A DNA stretch of 64,000 nucleotides from contig CP086683.1 of NCBI GenBank assembly GCA_030544685.1, positions 4,402,001 to 4,466,000 of the forward strand, in the 5' to 3' direction. The notes under the pieces are model-generated. The model searched no databases, had not been told where the DNA came from, and saw only the letters and a list, made by a program, of their open reading frames with translations. This stretch comes from Pseudomonas sp. B21_DOA (GTDB taxonomy: Bacteria > Pseudomonadota > Gammaproteobacteria > Pseudomonadales > Pseudomonadaceae). Of this stretch, positions 36,820-46,714 are shown piece by piece. The stretch's first letter is position 1. Every line of letters starts with the position of its first letter. The position numbers and the translations under genes were made by a program.

Positions 36820-38223
36820 TCAATCTTTCGGGCTATCCACCAACCGCCGAGCCAACGCTTTGGCCTGCGCAGCGACGTCCGTCACTGCCGTACTCTCCCA
36901 CCACATCCCGCGCAACGGCGGGCCCATGGCGAACAACCGAGCGCTCACCTGCCCTTCGGCATCCACCACTGCGCCGTCCTTTGCTGTGATCCCCAGCGCC
37001 AGCGGCCCCGGTTGCACCAGTCCCCGCGCCAGCAATTGCTGCGGCAACGGCCGAGCAACACGCCGCCAGTCGTATTCAATGCCGCTGGAATTGATCAGCG
37101 TCGCACCGCTGACCACGCCTGTTTCAGTCTCACCCCGCGGACGGATGCTAATGGTCACAGCATCGCCAGCGCCGGGCTCAATCCTCTTGAATGACGCGGC
37201 GTGAATGCGCAAGCGCCCTTCTTGGTGCAGCCGTTCGATCAACTCGGCGCTCAGTGGCGGCGAACGATGGTGATGACTCTCCCACCATGGCCGTACATGC
37301 CGTACGAATTGTCGACGTTGCACGTCAGTCGCCTGACTCCACAACCGCGCGATATGCGCGCGAACCGTATCCAGCGGCGCCTGCCAGTCGATGCCTTGGG
37401 CGACTGCGTCGCGACAATGTCGACGCAGCTCGCGCAGCAACTGGCGTGGCGTGCGAATGCTGTGATCTGCTGCCAGAAAATCCTCCCAGACCGGTGGCTG
37501 ACGGCGCACATGCGGCAGCAACCCGTGCCGGGAAAACACCTCGATCGGCCCGCGATGTCCGGCCTGTTCCAGCGACACCACGGCATCGACCATCGTCAGC
37601 CCAGAGCCGATGATCAGCACGGTGGATCGCGGGTCGAGTTCGCGCATCGCAGCCACATCCCAAGGATCGAGCGCGGAGGCGTTGAGGCCACTGGATTGCG
37701 TCTGGGGCGTGCGGGCCGCAGGAAACATGCCGGTGGCGAGCACCGCCTGCGATCCACGCAAAATCCGGCCATCGCTCAAGGTGAGTCGCACTGAACCGGA
37801 ATCGATTTGCAGGTCGACGACCTCAGCACAGACATGTTCAACGGTCGAACCTTGCCGCACGCCCACCGCCCGAGCCTCGGCAAGACGCTGTTGCACATAG
37901 ACGCCGAACAAACCGCGAGGCGGGAACAACTCACTGACTGGCACAGCCTGCTCAGCTGACTCCGGCCAGCCGCCAGCAGCTATGTGCGCGATCAACCACT
38001 GCGTCAGATCGTCAGGATTATCCGGGTCGACGCTCATGCGTGCCGCGTTGCCGTTCAGCGTGTGGCCCAGCTCGACGGCGCTGTAAGCCTCGCCCCGTCC
38101 CAGTTCAGCACGCGGCTCGATGATAACAATGCTCCGCTGCCCAGGCAGACGTAACAATTGCACCGCTAGCATCGTGCCGCTGAGGCCGCCGCCGATGATC
38201 AGGATGTCCGCAGGCTGCTCCAT
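36820..38223 (-). CDS. FAD/NAD(P)-binding protein (COG4529-type)
   Basis: A 467-residue flavoprotein. ILIIGGGLSGTMLAVQLLR at residues 8-26 is the N-terminal dinucleotide fold; GRGEAYS and NGNAARMSVDPDNPDDLTQW identify the COG4529 family; VLATGMFP and VLIIGSGLTMVDAVVSLEQ form the second nucleotide fold. The reaction is unknown; relatives act as N-hydroxylating or amine monooxygenase-like proteins. The ATG follows immediately after the TGA of the HTH-cupin gene, so the two form a tight operon and the regulator probably governs its own partner. Confidence 0.82.
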   Translation of the reverse strand: MEQPADILIIGGGLSGTMLAVQLLRLPGQRSIVIIEPRAELGRGEAYSAVELGHTLNGNAARMSVDPDNPDDLTQWLIAHIAAGGWPESAEQAVPVSELFPPRGLFGVYVQQRLAEARAVGVRQGSTVEHVCAEVVDLQIDSGSVRLTLSDGRILRGSQAVLATGMFPAARTPQTQSSGLNASALDPWDVAAMRELDPRSTVLIIGSGLTMVDAVVSLEQAGHRGPIEVFSRHGLLPHVRRQPPVWEDFLAADHSIRTPRQLLRELRRHCRDAVAQGIDWQAPLDTVRAHIARLWSQATDVQRRQFVRHVRPWWESHHHRSPPLSAELIERLHQEGRLRIHAASFKRIEPGAGDAVTISIRPRGETETGVVSGATLINSSGIEYDWRRVARPLPQQLLARGLVQPGPLALGITAKDGAVVDAEGQVSARLFAMGPPLRGMWWESTAVTDVAAQAKALARRLVDSPKD

Positions 38224-38787
38224 TCAGATCACCACATTACGCACGAACCGCGCAGCCACATCGCCATCGTTGCGGTAGGCATGCGGTTGATTGCTGGCGA
38301 ACATGAAAAACTCTCCTTTATGGATGTGCTGCGGCTGATCGCCGAGCATCAGCGTCAAGCATCCCTCAAACACATAAATCTGCTCGCTCCAGCCGTCGGC
38401 GTCCGGTTGCGACGGGTAGACCTCACCCGGTTGCAGGCACCATTCCCATTGCTCGACTGCGCGGGTCGCAGACGCTTTGGACAGAAGCACGGCTCTGCTG
38501 CCCGGGATCGTGCCCACCCAGGCAACCTCGTTGATCCGGCTCGGGTCGCGCGCATCGTGGGCTTGAATCAGATCGCTGAAGGCCACGTCGAGGGCCTCGG
38601 CGACGCGGTCAAGCGTGGTCAGGCTGACATTCTTCTCGCCGGCTTCGATCGCCACCAGCATCCGTCGGCTGACCCCGGACTTTTCCGCCAGCGCAGTCTG
38701 GCTCATGTCCGCCGCATGGCGCAGACGTCGGACATTCTGGCTGACGTGTTGCAGGACGGAGGCTCGCTGAGTTGAATCTTTGTGCAC
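38224..38787 (-). CDS. XRE family regulator with C-terminal cupin domain
   Basis: A ~187-residue regulator. The helix-turn-helix SQNVRRLRHAADMSQTALAE and KSGVSRRMLVAIEAGE occupies residues ~15-70; a cupin domain follows (LQPGEVYPSQPDADGW, EQIYVFEGCLTLMLG). Such proteins sense small metabolites. The start is uncertain: GTG 38787 (VHKDSTQR) is preferred, GTG 38799 also possible. It is divergent from an EamA exporter gene, and a perfect 12-base palindrome lies between them, suggesting control of efflux plus the FAD gene. Confidence 0.82.
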   Translation of the reverse strand: MHKDSTQRASVLQHVSQNVRRLRHAADMSQTALAEKSGVSRRMLVAIEAGEKNVSLTTLDRVAEALDVAFSDLIQAHDARDPSRINEVAWVGTIPGSRAVLLSKASATRAVEQWEWCLQPGEVYPSQPDADGWSEQIYVFEGCLTLMLGDQPQHIHKGEFFMFASNQPHAYRNDGDVAARFVRNVVI

Positions 38788-38812
38788 TATATTGCTCACT
38801 CGGTGGTATTGG

Positions 38813-38824
38813 GCAGTATACTGC
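38813..38824. promoter_or_regulatory. GCAGTATACTGC palindrome, putative operator
   Basis: A perfect 12-base palindrome in the short spacer between the divergent XRE-cupin and EamA genes; a second partial palindrome TTTGTGCACTATA overlaps the regulator's start. Position suits an autoregulatory operator. Confidence 0.5.
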
Positions 38825-38874
38825 GCAACGTTGGCGGCATTGTGCGGCCTCTCTTTACAGTGCGCAAGGACATG

Positions 38875-39816
38875 ATGTCGCTGAACAATTCTGCGTCCCG
38901 AATCCGCTTTTCCCGCTTCAGCAAAGCCGAGTGCGTGCTGGTGCTGATCACCATGATCTGGGGCGGCACGTTTCTGATTGTGCAACATGCCATGACGGTC
39001 AGCGGGCCGATGTTTTTCGTCGGCTTGCGCTTCGCCGCAGCGGCGGCGATCGTGGCGATGTTTTCCTGGCGGCACCTGCGCGAGTTGACTTTGTTCGAAG
39101 TCAAGGCAGGGTCATTCATCGGCGTGGCGATCATGCTTGGTTATGGCTTGCAGACGGTTGGATTGCAGAGCATCCCGAGCAGTCAGTCGGCGTTCATTAC
39201 CGCGCTGTATGTACCGTTTGTGCCGCTGCTGCAATGGCTGGTGCTGGGACGGCGTCCAGGGTTGATGCCAAGTATCGGCATCATGCTGGCGTTTACCGGT
39301 TTGATGTTGTTGTCGGGTCCTTCGGGGGCGGCGCTGAATTTCAGTCCCGGAGAAATTGCGACATTGATCAGCGCCGTTGCGATTGCGGCCGAGATCATTT
39401 TGATCAGCACATTTGCCGGACAGGTTGATGTGCGGCGGGTGACGGTGGTGCAACTGGCGGTGACGGCGGTGTTGTCGTTCTTGCTGGTGGTCCCGACCGG
39501 TGAAGTGATTCCGGACTTTTCCTGGTTATTGCTGGCGACGGCTCTGGGCCTGGGCGCGGCGAGCGCGGCGATTCAGGTAGCGATGAACTGGGCGCAGAAA
39601 AGCGTTTCGCCTACGCGGGCGACGTTGATCTATGCCGGTGAACCGGTGTGGGCCGGGATTGTCGGACGGATTGCCGGGGAGCGCTTGCCGGCGATTGCAC
39701 TGGTGGGCGCCGGGTTGATTGTTGCGGCGGTGATTGTCAGTGAGTTGAAGACCAAGGGTAAGGATGTGTCATCCGACGTGGATCAGGGCCAGGAAGCTGA
39801 GGTCAGCAGGGACTGA
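38875..39816 (+). CDS. DMT superfamily (EamA) exporter
   Basis: A 313-residue transporter with ten predicted helices in two EamA repeats. LITMIWGGTFLIVQHAMTVS and GGTF near helix 1 and PSSQSAFITALYVPFVPLLQ mark the first repeat; PTRATLIYAGEPVWAGIVGR the second. Members export amino acids and other metabolites. AAGGA at 38866-38870 favours ATG 38875, with ATG 38872 an alternative. It is divergent from the XRE-cupin regulator and likely under its control. Confidence 0.85.
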   Translation: MSLNNSASRIRFSRFSKAECVLVLITMIWGGTFLIVQHAMTVSGPMFFVGLRFAAAAAIVAMFSWRHLRELTLFEVKAGSFIGVAIMLGYGLQTVGLQSIPSSQSAFITALYVPFVPLLQWLVLGRRPGLMPSIGIMLAFTGLMLLSGPSGAALNFSPGEIATLISAVAIAAEIILISTFAGQVDVRRVTVVQLAVTAVLSFLLVVPTGEVIPDFSWLLLATALGLGAASAAIQVAMNWAQKSVSPTRATLIYAGEPVWAGIVGRIAGERLPAIALVGAGLIVAAVIVSELKTKGKDVSSDVDQGQEAEVSRD

Positions 39817-39909
39817 AAGTGTACGCCTGGCACAAAACCAGCCCCAGTACAAACTGCCATGCCGGTGCGTTCACAATTCAAAGTGAGGTACCGACCTGAC
39901 TACTCCAGA

Positions 39910-40338
39910 TCAATCCGTCACTTCATACTTGCTCGTTTCAGAGACAAACTGTGCGTCTCCTTGGGTCAACACGTAATATGCATTTGCCCAATCAGTGTCA
40001 TCAAAGTGAAACGCCAGGACTCTGAATTCCAAGGACTTGCCCAGATGCAACTCACTGAGTTGCAGACGGGACGACCAGAGCCCTGTTTCTGTATCGGAAT
40101 TGATATCGAGAATGTCGCCGACTTTTGCCTGAGAAATAGGAGGAACCACGAACGTAGCGCCATTCTTGATTTTTGCCCGGGAAATAACAGTCCCGACTGC
40201 TTCAGAAAAGAGCGGCGGCTCCAACTGGTCTTTTTTAGTGTACGTTTCCCTTCTGTTTGAATATGCATCTTCCAACTCTCCTTTTACCTTGTATGGCCCG
40301 CGCTCGTCCGGCTGGCCGTTCAATGCACCTCGGTGCAA
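39910..40338 (-). CDS. hypothetical protein, possibly 5'-truncated by a frameshift
   Basis: A ~142-residue frame with regular alternating polar/hydrophobic beta pattern (AKIKNGATFVVPPISQAKVG; LQLSELHLGKSLEFRVLAF). The region is noticeably AT-richer than its neighbours. No ATG begins this frame; the open frame just upstream (MKFHSKATFGCRPFIEKN..., ATG 40448) would join as VMPLYLELHRGALNGQ if one base were added near 40345, giving ~184 residues. I recognise no family. Lower GC and orphan status suggest recent acquisition. Confidence 0.5.
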   Translation of the reverse strand: MHRGALNGQPDERGPYKVKGELEDAYSNRRETYTKKDQLEPPLFSEAVGTVISRAKIKNGATFVVPPISQAKVGDILDINSDTETGLWSSRLQLSELHLGKSLEFRVLAFHFDDTDWANAYYVLTQGDAQFVSETSKYEVTD

Positions 40339-40602
40339 CTCAAGTACAACGGCATTACAAAAGGCCGTCTACTGTCAGAAATTACAGGTAAAGAGTTTTT
40401 CTCGATGAACGGTCGACAACCAAACGTCGCCTTTGAGTGAAATTTCATCCTTGCAATTGGATTCTGCGGTTGTCTGGCCAAGCGGAAACAACGCCGAACA
40501 CAAAATTCCAGACTACTTTGTAGGATTCTGAGACATCCTCGCGTTTGGTGATCAGGAGCTGGCACGTATGATGCTTCACAAACTTCCGCAGATTAGAAGC
40601 CT
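40339..40602. other. AT-rich spacer before Mrp operon
   Basis: About 260 bases of AT-rich sequence. Its left part may encode the N terminus of the neighbouring hypothetical gene on the minus strand; the right part must carry the Mrp operon promoter. No clear operator or riboswitch seen. Confidence 0.4.
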
Positions 40603-43521
40603 ATGTCCCTGATAGTTCTACTGCTTCTGCCATTCATTGGCAGCTGTCTGGCAGCAGTGCTGCCGCACAATGCGCGTAATGCCGAATCCCTGCTGGCGGG
40701 GCTGGTCGCTTTGATCGGCACCGTCCAGGTCGCGATGCTGTACCCACAAATCGCCCACGGTGGCGTGATCCGCGAAGAATTCATGTGGTTGCCCAGCCTC
40801 GGGCTGAACTTCGTTTTGCGCATGGACGGCTTCGCCTGGCTGTTCTCGATGCTGGTGCTGGGCATCGGCACACTCGTCTCTTTATATGCGCGTTATTACA
40901 TGTCGCCGGACGATCCGGTGCCGCGCTTTTTCGCGTTTTTTCTGGCGTTCATGGGCGCCATGCTCGGTCTGGTGATCTCTGGCAACCTGATTCAGATCGT
41001 GTTTTTCTGGGAGCTGACCAGCCTCTTCTCGTTCCTGCTGATCGGCTACTGGCACCACCGAGCCGATGCGCGGCGCGGTGCTTATATGGCGTTGATGGTC
41101 ACCGGGGCCGGCGGCTTATGCCTGTTGGCGGGGGTCATGATTCTCGGCCATGTCGTCGGCAGCTACGACCTCGACAAGGTCCTGGCCGCCGGCGATCTGA
41201 TTCGCGCACATGCCCTCTACCCTGTTCTTTTGCCCCTCATCCTGATTGGCGCGCTGAGCAAAAGCGCGCAATTCCCGTTTCACTTCTGGCTGCCCCACGC
41301 AATGGCGGCGCCGACGCCCGTCTCGGCCTATCTGCACTCGGCGACCATGGTCAAGGCCGGGGTTTTCCTTTTGGCACGGCTGTGGCCGTCGCTGTCCGGC
41401 AGCGAAGAGTGGTTCTACATCGTCAGCGGAGCCGGCGCCTGTACGCTGTTGCTCGGCGCGTACTGCGCCATGTTCCAGAACGATCTCAAAGGTTTGCTGG
41501 CCTATTCGACCATCAGCCATCTCGGTCTGATCACTTTGCTCTTGGGCCTGAACAGTTCACTGGCCGCGGTCGCGGCGGTTTTTCACATTCTCAATCACGC
41601 CACATTCAAAGCCTCGCTGTTCATGGCCGCCGGCATCATCGACCATGAAAGCGGCACCCGGGACATCCGCAAACTCAGTGGTCTGATCAAATTGATTCCC
41701 TATACGGCGACGCTGGCCATGGTCGCCAGTGCCTCGATGGCCGGCGTGCCGCTGCTCAACGGCTTCCTGTCGAAAGAGATGTTCTTCGCCGAAACCGTGT
41801 TCATCAACGCCACCGCGTGGGTCGAAACCAGTCTGCCGATCGTCGCGACCATCGCCGGCATGTTCAGCGTTGCTTACTCTCTGCGTTTCACCGTCGATGT
41901 TTTCTTCGGCCCCACCGCCACTGATCTGCCGCATACGCCGCACGAGCCGCCCCGCTGGATGCGTGCGCCGGTCGAGTTGCTGGTCTTCACCTGCCTTCTG
42001 GTGGGGATTTTCCCGGCGCAGATCGTCGGGCCATTGCTTGCCGCCGCGGCGCTGCCGGTTGTCGGCGGTGAGTTGCCGGAATACAGCCTCGCCATCTGGC
42101 ACGGCCTGAACGCGCCGATGATCATGAGCCTGATCGCCATGTCCGGTGGGATCGTCCTGTATCTGCTGCTGCGCAAGCAGTTCAAGCGCGGCCGCTTCAA
42201 GTACCCGCCGCTGGTGGGCCGCTTCAATGGCAAGCGGCTGTTCGAGCGCAGTCTGGTAGTGATGATGCGCATCGCCCGGCGCGTCGAGCGGCGCCTGGGC
42301 ACCAAGCGCTTGCAGATGCAGCTGTTTCTGATGGTGTCGGCCGCCGTTCTCGCCGGTCTGATCCCGATGCTGCACAGCAGCCTGAGCTGGGGTGACCGGC
42401 CGAAAATCCCCGGTTCGATTGTCTTCGTCACGCTGTGGCTGCTGGCGATTGCCTGCGCGCTTGGCGCCGCATGGCAGGCGAAGTATCACCGTCTCGCTGC
42501 CCTGACCATGGTCAGTGTCTGCGGCCTGATGACCTGCGTGACCTTCGTCTGGTTCTCCGCGCCGGACCTGGCACTGACGCAATTGGCGGTAGAAGTGGTA
42601 ACCACGGTGTTGATCCTGCTCGGCCTGCGCTGGTTGCCGCGCCGCATCGAGGAAGTCTCGCCGCTGCCGAGCAGCCTGCGCAAGGCGCGTATTCGTCGTC
42701 TGCGCGACTTGCTCCTATCGATTGCGGTCGGTGCGGGCATGGCGCTGCTGTCCTACGCCATGCTCACCCGGCAGACGCCTAACCACATTTCCTCGTTCTA
42801 CCTCAGCCGCGCCCTGCCCGAAGGCGGTGGCAGCAACGTGGTCAACGTGATGCTGGTGGACTTCCGTGGCTTCGACACCCTCGGCGAAATTACCGTATTG
42901 GTCGCCGTGGCGCTCACCGTGTTCGCCCTGCTGCGCCGCTTCCGTCCGCCGAAGGAAAGCCTGCAATTGCCAGCCCAGCAACGCCTGCTCGCGCCCGACG
43001 TGGTCACCGATCTGGTCAACCCACGTTCAGCCAGCGACACCGCGCTCGGTTTCATGATGGTGCCGGCGGTGCTGGTGCGCCTGCTGCTGCCTGTCGCGCT
43101 GGTGGTGTCGTTTTACCTGTTCATGCGCGGGCACAATCAGCCGGGCGGCGGTTTTGTCGCCGGGCTGGTGATGTCGGTCGCGTTCATTCTGCAATATATG
43201 GTTGCCGGCACGCAGTGGGTCGAGGCGCAAATGAGCCTGCGGCCATTGCGCTGGATGGGTACCGGCCTGCTGTTCGCCACCGCCACCGGTCTCGGTGCGA
43301 TGCTGGCTGGCTATCCGTTCCTGACCACCCACACCTGGCACATCAGCGTGCCATTGCTTGGCGATATCCATATCGCCAGTGCGCTGTTCTTCGACATCGG
43401 CGTGTACGCCGTGGTGGTCGGGTCGACGCTGCTGATCCTTACCGCCCTCGCCCACCAATCGGTGCGCGGCCACAAGACAGCATCGCTGCCCAAGTCCGTC
43501 GCCAGCAAAGGAGCCGTCTGA
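40603..43521 (+). CDS. Mrp-type Na+(K+)/H+ antiporter subunit A+B fusion (PhaAB)
   Basis: A 972-residue membrane protein, the large subunit of the multi-subunit cation/proton antiporter. The complex-I ND5-like core spans residues ~1-520 (FWELTSLFSFLLIGYWHHRAD, KSAQFPFHFWLPHAMAAPTP with the key Lys and His, SATMVKAGVFLLARLWP); an MnhA C-terminal part follows, and from about residue 810 an MnhB domain (HNQPGGGFVAGLVMSVAFILQ) is fused, as in group 2 Mrp systems. It starts a six-gene operon with overlapping stops and starts, exporting Na+ or K+ and supporting pH and salt tolerance. Confidence 0.93.
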   Translation: MSLIVLLLLPFIGSCLAAVLPHNARNAESLLAGLVALIGTVQVAMLYPQIAHGGVIREEFMWLPSLGLNFVLRMDGFAWLFSMLVLGIGTLVSLYARYYMSPDDPVPRFFAFFLAFMGAMLGLVISGNLIQIVFFWELTSLFSFLLIGYWHHRADARRGAYMALMVTGAGGLCLLAGVMILGHVVGSYDLDKVLAAGDLIRAHALYPVLLPLILIGALSKSAQFPFHFWLPHAMAAPTPVSAYLHSATMVKAGVFLLARLWPSLSGSEEWFYIVSGAGACTLLLGAYCAMFQNDLKGLLAYSTISHLGLITLLLGLNSSLAAVAAVFHILNHATFKASLFMAAGIIDHESGTRDIRKLSGLIKLIPYTATLAMVASASMAGVPLLNGFLSKEMFFAETVFINATAWVETSLPIVATIAGMFSVAYSLRFTVDVFFGPTATDLPHTPHEPPRWMRAPVELLVFTCLLVGIFPAQIVGPLLAAAALPVVGGELPEYSLAIWHGLNAPMIMSLIAMSGGIVLYLLLRKQFKRGRFKYPPLVGRFNGKRLFERSLVVMMRIARRVERRLGTKRLQMQLFLMVSAAVLAGLIPMLHSSLSWGDRPKIPGSIVFVTLWLLAIACALGAAWQAKYHRLAALTMVSVCGLMTCVTFVWFSAPDLALTQLAVEVVTTVLILLGLRWLPRRIEEVSPLPSSLRKARIRRLRDLLLSIAVGAGMALLSYAMLTRQTPNHISSFYLSRALPEGGGSNVVNVMLVDFRGFDTLGEITVLVAVALTVFALLRRFRPPKESLQLPAQQRLLAPDVVTDLVNPRSASDTALGFMMVPAVLVRLLLPVALVVSFYLFMRGHNQPGGGFVAGLVMSVAFILQYMVAGTQWVEAQMSLRPLRWMGTGLLFATATGLGAMLAGYPFLTTHTWHISVPLLGDIHIASALFFDIGVYAVVVGSTLLILTALAHQSVRGHKTASLPKSVASKGAV

Positions 43522-43865
43522 TGGAAGAAGTCATCGCAATCGCCATCGGCATTCTCGCCGCGTCAGGGGTCTGGCTGATCTTGCGCCCGCGTACTTTTCA
43601 GGTGGTCATGGGCCTGTGCCTGTTGTCGTACGCGGTCAATTTGTTCATTTTCAGCATGGGCAGCCTGTTCATCGGCAAAGAGCCAGTGATCAAGGACGGC
43701 GTGACCCAGGATCTGCTGCACTACACCGACCCGCTGCCCCAGGCGCTGGTGCTGACGGCGATCGTCATCAGCTTCGCCATGACCGCGCTGTTTCTCGTCG
43801 TATTGCTCGCCTCGCGCGGCTTGACCGGCACCGACCACGTCGACGGCCGGGAGCCTAAAGAATGA
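43521..43865 (+). CDS. Mrp antiporter subunit C (PhaC/MnhC)
   Basis: A 114-residue NuoK-like subunit with three helices: IAIGILAASGVWLILRPRTF, VVMGLCLLSYAVNLFIFSMG, and ALVLTAIVISFAMTALFLVV. DPLPQALVLTAIVI is the conserved segment, with the Glu-less variant typical of MnhC. The start overlaps the previous stop (TGATG), and the stop overlaps the D subunit start. Confidence 0.93.
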   Translation: MEEVIAIAIGILAASGVWLILRPRTFQVVMGLCLLSYAVNLFIFSMGSLFIGKEPVIKDGVTQDLLHYTDPLPQALVLTAIVISFAMTALFLVVLLASRGLTGTDHVDGREPKE

Positions 43866-45540
43866 TGGCGATGACTCACCTGATCGCCGCACCCATTCTG
43901 CTGCCGCTACTGACCGCCGCGATCATGCTGATGCTGGGCGAGAAGCACCGGCCACTGAAGGCGAAAATCAACCTGTTCTCCAGTCTGCTCGGCCTGTTCA
44001 TTTCAGTGATGTTGCTGCAGTGGACCCAGACCACTGGCGTGCCCGGTTCCATTGGCGTTTATCTGCCAGGCAACTGGCAGGCACCGTTTGGCATCGTCCT
44101 GGTGGTCGATCGCCTTTCGGCGCTGATGCTGGTACTGACCGGCGTCATCGGCGTCAGCGCGTTGCTGTTTGCCATGGCCCGCTGGGACGGCGCCGGCTCG
44201 AGCTTTCACGCCCTGTTCCAGATTCAACTGATGGGCCTGTATGGCGCCTTCCTGACGGCGGACCTGTTCAACCTGTTCGTGTTCTTCGAAGTATTGCTCG
44301 CCGCCTCCTACGGCCTGTTGCTGCATGGATCCGGCCGCGCGCGGGTGTCGTCGGGATTGCATTACATCTCGATCAACCTGCTGGCCTCGTCGTTGTTTCT
44401 CATAGGCGCGGCGTTGATCTACGGGGTAACCGGCACGCTGAACATGGCCGACCTGGCGATGAAGATTCCGCTGGTGCCGGAAGCTGATCGTGGCCTGCTG
44501 CATGCTGGCGCGGGGATTCTCGCGGTAGCGTTTCTGGCGAAGGCTGGCATGTGGCCGCTGAATTTCTGGCTGGTGCCGGCCTATTCCTCGGCCAGCGCGC
44601 CGGTGGCGGCGATGTTCGCGATCATGACCAAGGTCGGCGTCTACACCCTGCTGCGCCTGTGGACCCTGCTGTTTTCCGGCCAGGCCGGCGCTTCGGCATT
44701 TTTGGCGGCGACTGGCTGATCTACGGCGGCATGGCGACCATGGCTTGCGCAGGGCTGGCGATTCTCGCCGCGCAGCGCCTGGAGCGCATGGCCAGCCTGA
44801 GCATTCTGGTGTCGGCCGGCATCCTGCTCTCGGCGATCGGCTTCGCCCAGCCGAACCTGATCGGCGCTGCATTGTTCTATCTGGTCAGCTCGACCCTGGC
44901 GCTGAGCGCATTGTTCATGCTCGCCGAACTGATCGAGCGCTCGCGTTCGGCCAACGAAATCCCGCTGGAAGACGAAAGCGAACTCTTGCCGCGTCCGCAG
45001 GAATCGCTGCAGCCACCCAAGGGCATCAACCTCGACGACGAACAAAAAGCCGTGGTCGGCCAGGTCATTCCGTGGACCATGGCGTTTCTCGGTTTGAGCT
45101 TCATTGCCTGCGCGCTGTTGATCATCGGCATGCCACCGCTGTCCGGGTTCATCGGCAAGCTCAGCCTGATCGGCGCTTTGCTCAACCCCCTGGGACTTGG
45201 CACCGAGGCGCCACTGTCTCCCGGCGCCTGGGGATTGCTGGCGCTGTTGATCCTGACCGGTCTGGCCTCGCTGATGGCCTTCTCGCGCCTGGGCATTCAG
45301 CGCTTCTGGACGCCGGAGGAGCGCCCCTCGCCATTGCTGCGCAAACTCGAATGCGCGCCAATTTTCCTGCTGCTCGGCCTGAGCATCGCCCTGACATTCA
45401 AGGCTGAACCGCTGCTGCGCTACACCCAGGCTACGGCCGACGCGCTGAACAATCCGCAGCAATATGTGCTGGCCGTGCTTGGCACTCGCGCCGTGCCGAG
45501 CCCTCAGGCGAGAGCCGACATGCTTGAGGTGCAGCCATGA
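43862..45540 (+). pseudogene. Mrp antiporter subunit D (PhaD/MnhD), frameshifted
   Basis: An ND2/ND4/ND5-like proton channel subunit of ~559 residues. FNLFVFFEVLLAASYGLLLH and FLAKAGMWPLNFWLVPAYSSA contain the key Glu and Lys. The frame breaks after GQAGASAF; one more T in the T5 run at 44699-44703 gives FGGDWLIYGGMATMACAG and continues to the normal C terminus. All other subunits are intact and the operon spacing is unchanged, so I read this as a sequencing error in a working antiporter. Confidence 0.88.
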
Positions 45541-46025
45541 AGCGACTGTTTCCGGCTCCGTGGTTATCGCTGGCCCTGTGGATTCTGTGGCTGACACTCA
45601 ACCTGTCGGTCAGCCCGGGCAATCTGTTGCTCGGCGCCGCGCTGGGTTTCGCCGCGCCGCTGATGATGCGCAAGCTGCGACCAAAACGAGCGCGCATCCG
45701 CAACCCTATGGCCATTGTGCGTCTGTTCTTCCTGGTGGGCCGTGACGTGATCATGTCCAACCTCATCGTCGCCTGGGGCGTACTCAACGCCGGGCGTCGT
45801 CCACCCAACTCATGCTTTATCAAGGTGCCGCTCGATTTGCGCGATGCTCATGGTTTGGCTGCATTGGCGATGATCTGCACTGTGGTGCCCGGCACCGTAT
45901 GGTCGGAGCTGGCGCTGGACCGCAGTGTTTTGCTACTGCATGTCTGGGATCTGCACGACGAAGCGCAGTTCATCGAGCACTTCAAAAGCACTTACGAGCG
46001 ACCGTTGATGGAGATTTTCGAATGA
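45537..46025 (+). CDS. Mrp antiporter subunit E (PhaE/MnhE)
   Basis: A 162-residue MnhE subunit: two N-terminal helices (LSLALWILWLTLNLSVSPGN region), then VRLFFLVGRDVIMSNLIVAW and a soluble domain with MICTVVPGTVWSELALDRSV, the conserved T-V-x-PGT motif. Starts inside the D-subunit stop (ATGA) and overlaps subunit F. Confidence 0.92.
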   Translation: MKRLFPAPWLSLALWILWLTLNLSVSPGNLLLGAALGFAAPLMMRKLRPKRARIRNPMAIVRLFFLVGRDVIMSNLIVAWGVLNAGRRPPNSCFIKVPLDLRDAHGLAALAMICTVVPGTVWSELALDRSVLLLHVWDLHDEAQFIEHFKSTYERPLMEIFE

Positions 46026-46300
46026 GCCCATTGCTGTCGAATGCGATTCTGTTGACGCTGTTTCTGTACTGCGTAGCAATGGCACTGACCCTGGTGCGCC
46101 TGTTCAAAGGCCCTTCTGCTCAGGATCGGGTACTGGCGCTGGATTACCTGTACATAGTCGCCATGTTGATGATGCTGACCCTGGGTATTCGTTATGCCAG
46201 TGATACCTACTTCGAAGCGGCGCTGCTGATCGCGCTGTTCGGTTTCGTCGGCTCGTTTGCGCTGGCGAAATTCCTGCTGCGTGGCGAGGTGATCGAATGA
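46022..46300 (+). CDS. Mrp antiporter subunit F (PhaF/MnhF)
   Basis: A 92-residue three-helix subunit. VRLFKGPSAQDRVLALDYL is the MnhF signature (GPs-x-DR). Starts within the E-subunit stop (ATGA); its stop overlaps subunit G. Confidence 0.92.
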   Translation: MSPLLSNAILLTLFLYCVAMALTLVRLFKGPSAQDRVLALDYLYIVAMLMMLTLGIRYASDTYFEAALLIALFGFVGSFALAKFLLRGEVIE

Positions 46301-46659
46301 ATGCCGAATTGTCTTTATGGGTCGAGATTCCAGTGGCGGCCCTGCTGGTGCTCAGCGGTGTATTTACGCTGCTGGGCGCAACCGGATTGCTGCGCATGAA
46401 GGACTACTTCCAGCGCATGCATCCGCCGGCGCTGGCCTCGACGATCGGGGCCTGGTGCGTGGCGCTGGCATCGATCATCTGCTTTTCAGCACTGAAGTCC
46501 GGGCCGGTGGTGCATGCCTGGCTGATTCCGGTTCTGTTGGCGATCACCGTACCGGTAACCACGCTGCTGCTGGCGCGGGCGGCGTTGTTCCGCAAGCGCA
46601 TGGCTGGGGATGATGTGCCGGCTGAGGTGAGCAGTCGTCAGACTGAAAGTGGTAACTGA
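46297..46659 (+). CDS. Mrp antiporter subunit G (PhaG/MnhG)
   Basis: A 120-residue subunit with three helices; GVFTLLGATGLLRMKDYFQR and MHPPALASTIGAWCV are the MnhG signature. Last gene of the six-gene operon, followed by a REP sequence. Confidence 0.92.
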   Translation: MNAELSLWVEIPVAALLVLSGVFTLLGATGLLRMKDYFQRMHPPALASTIGAWCVALASIICFSALKSGPVVHAWLIPVLLAITVPVTTLLLARAALFRKRMAGDDVPAEVSSRQTESGN

Positions 46660-46714
46660 TGATTTTTCGGCGCCTGTGATGGCGCCATCGCTACAGTAGG
46701 AACGCGCCCTCCAT

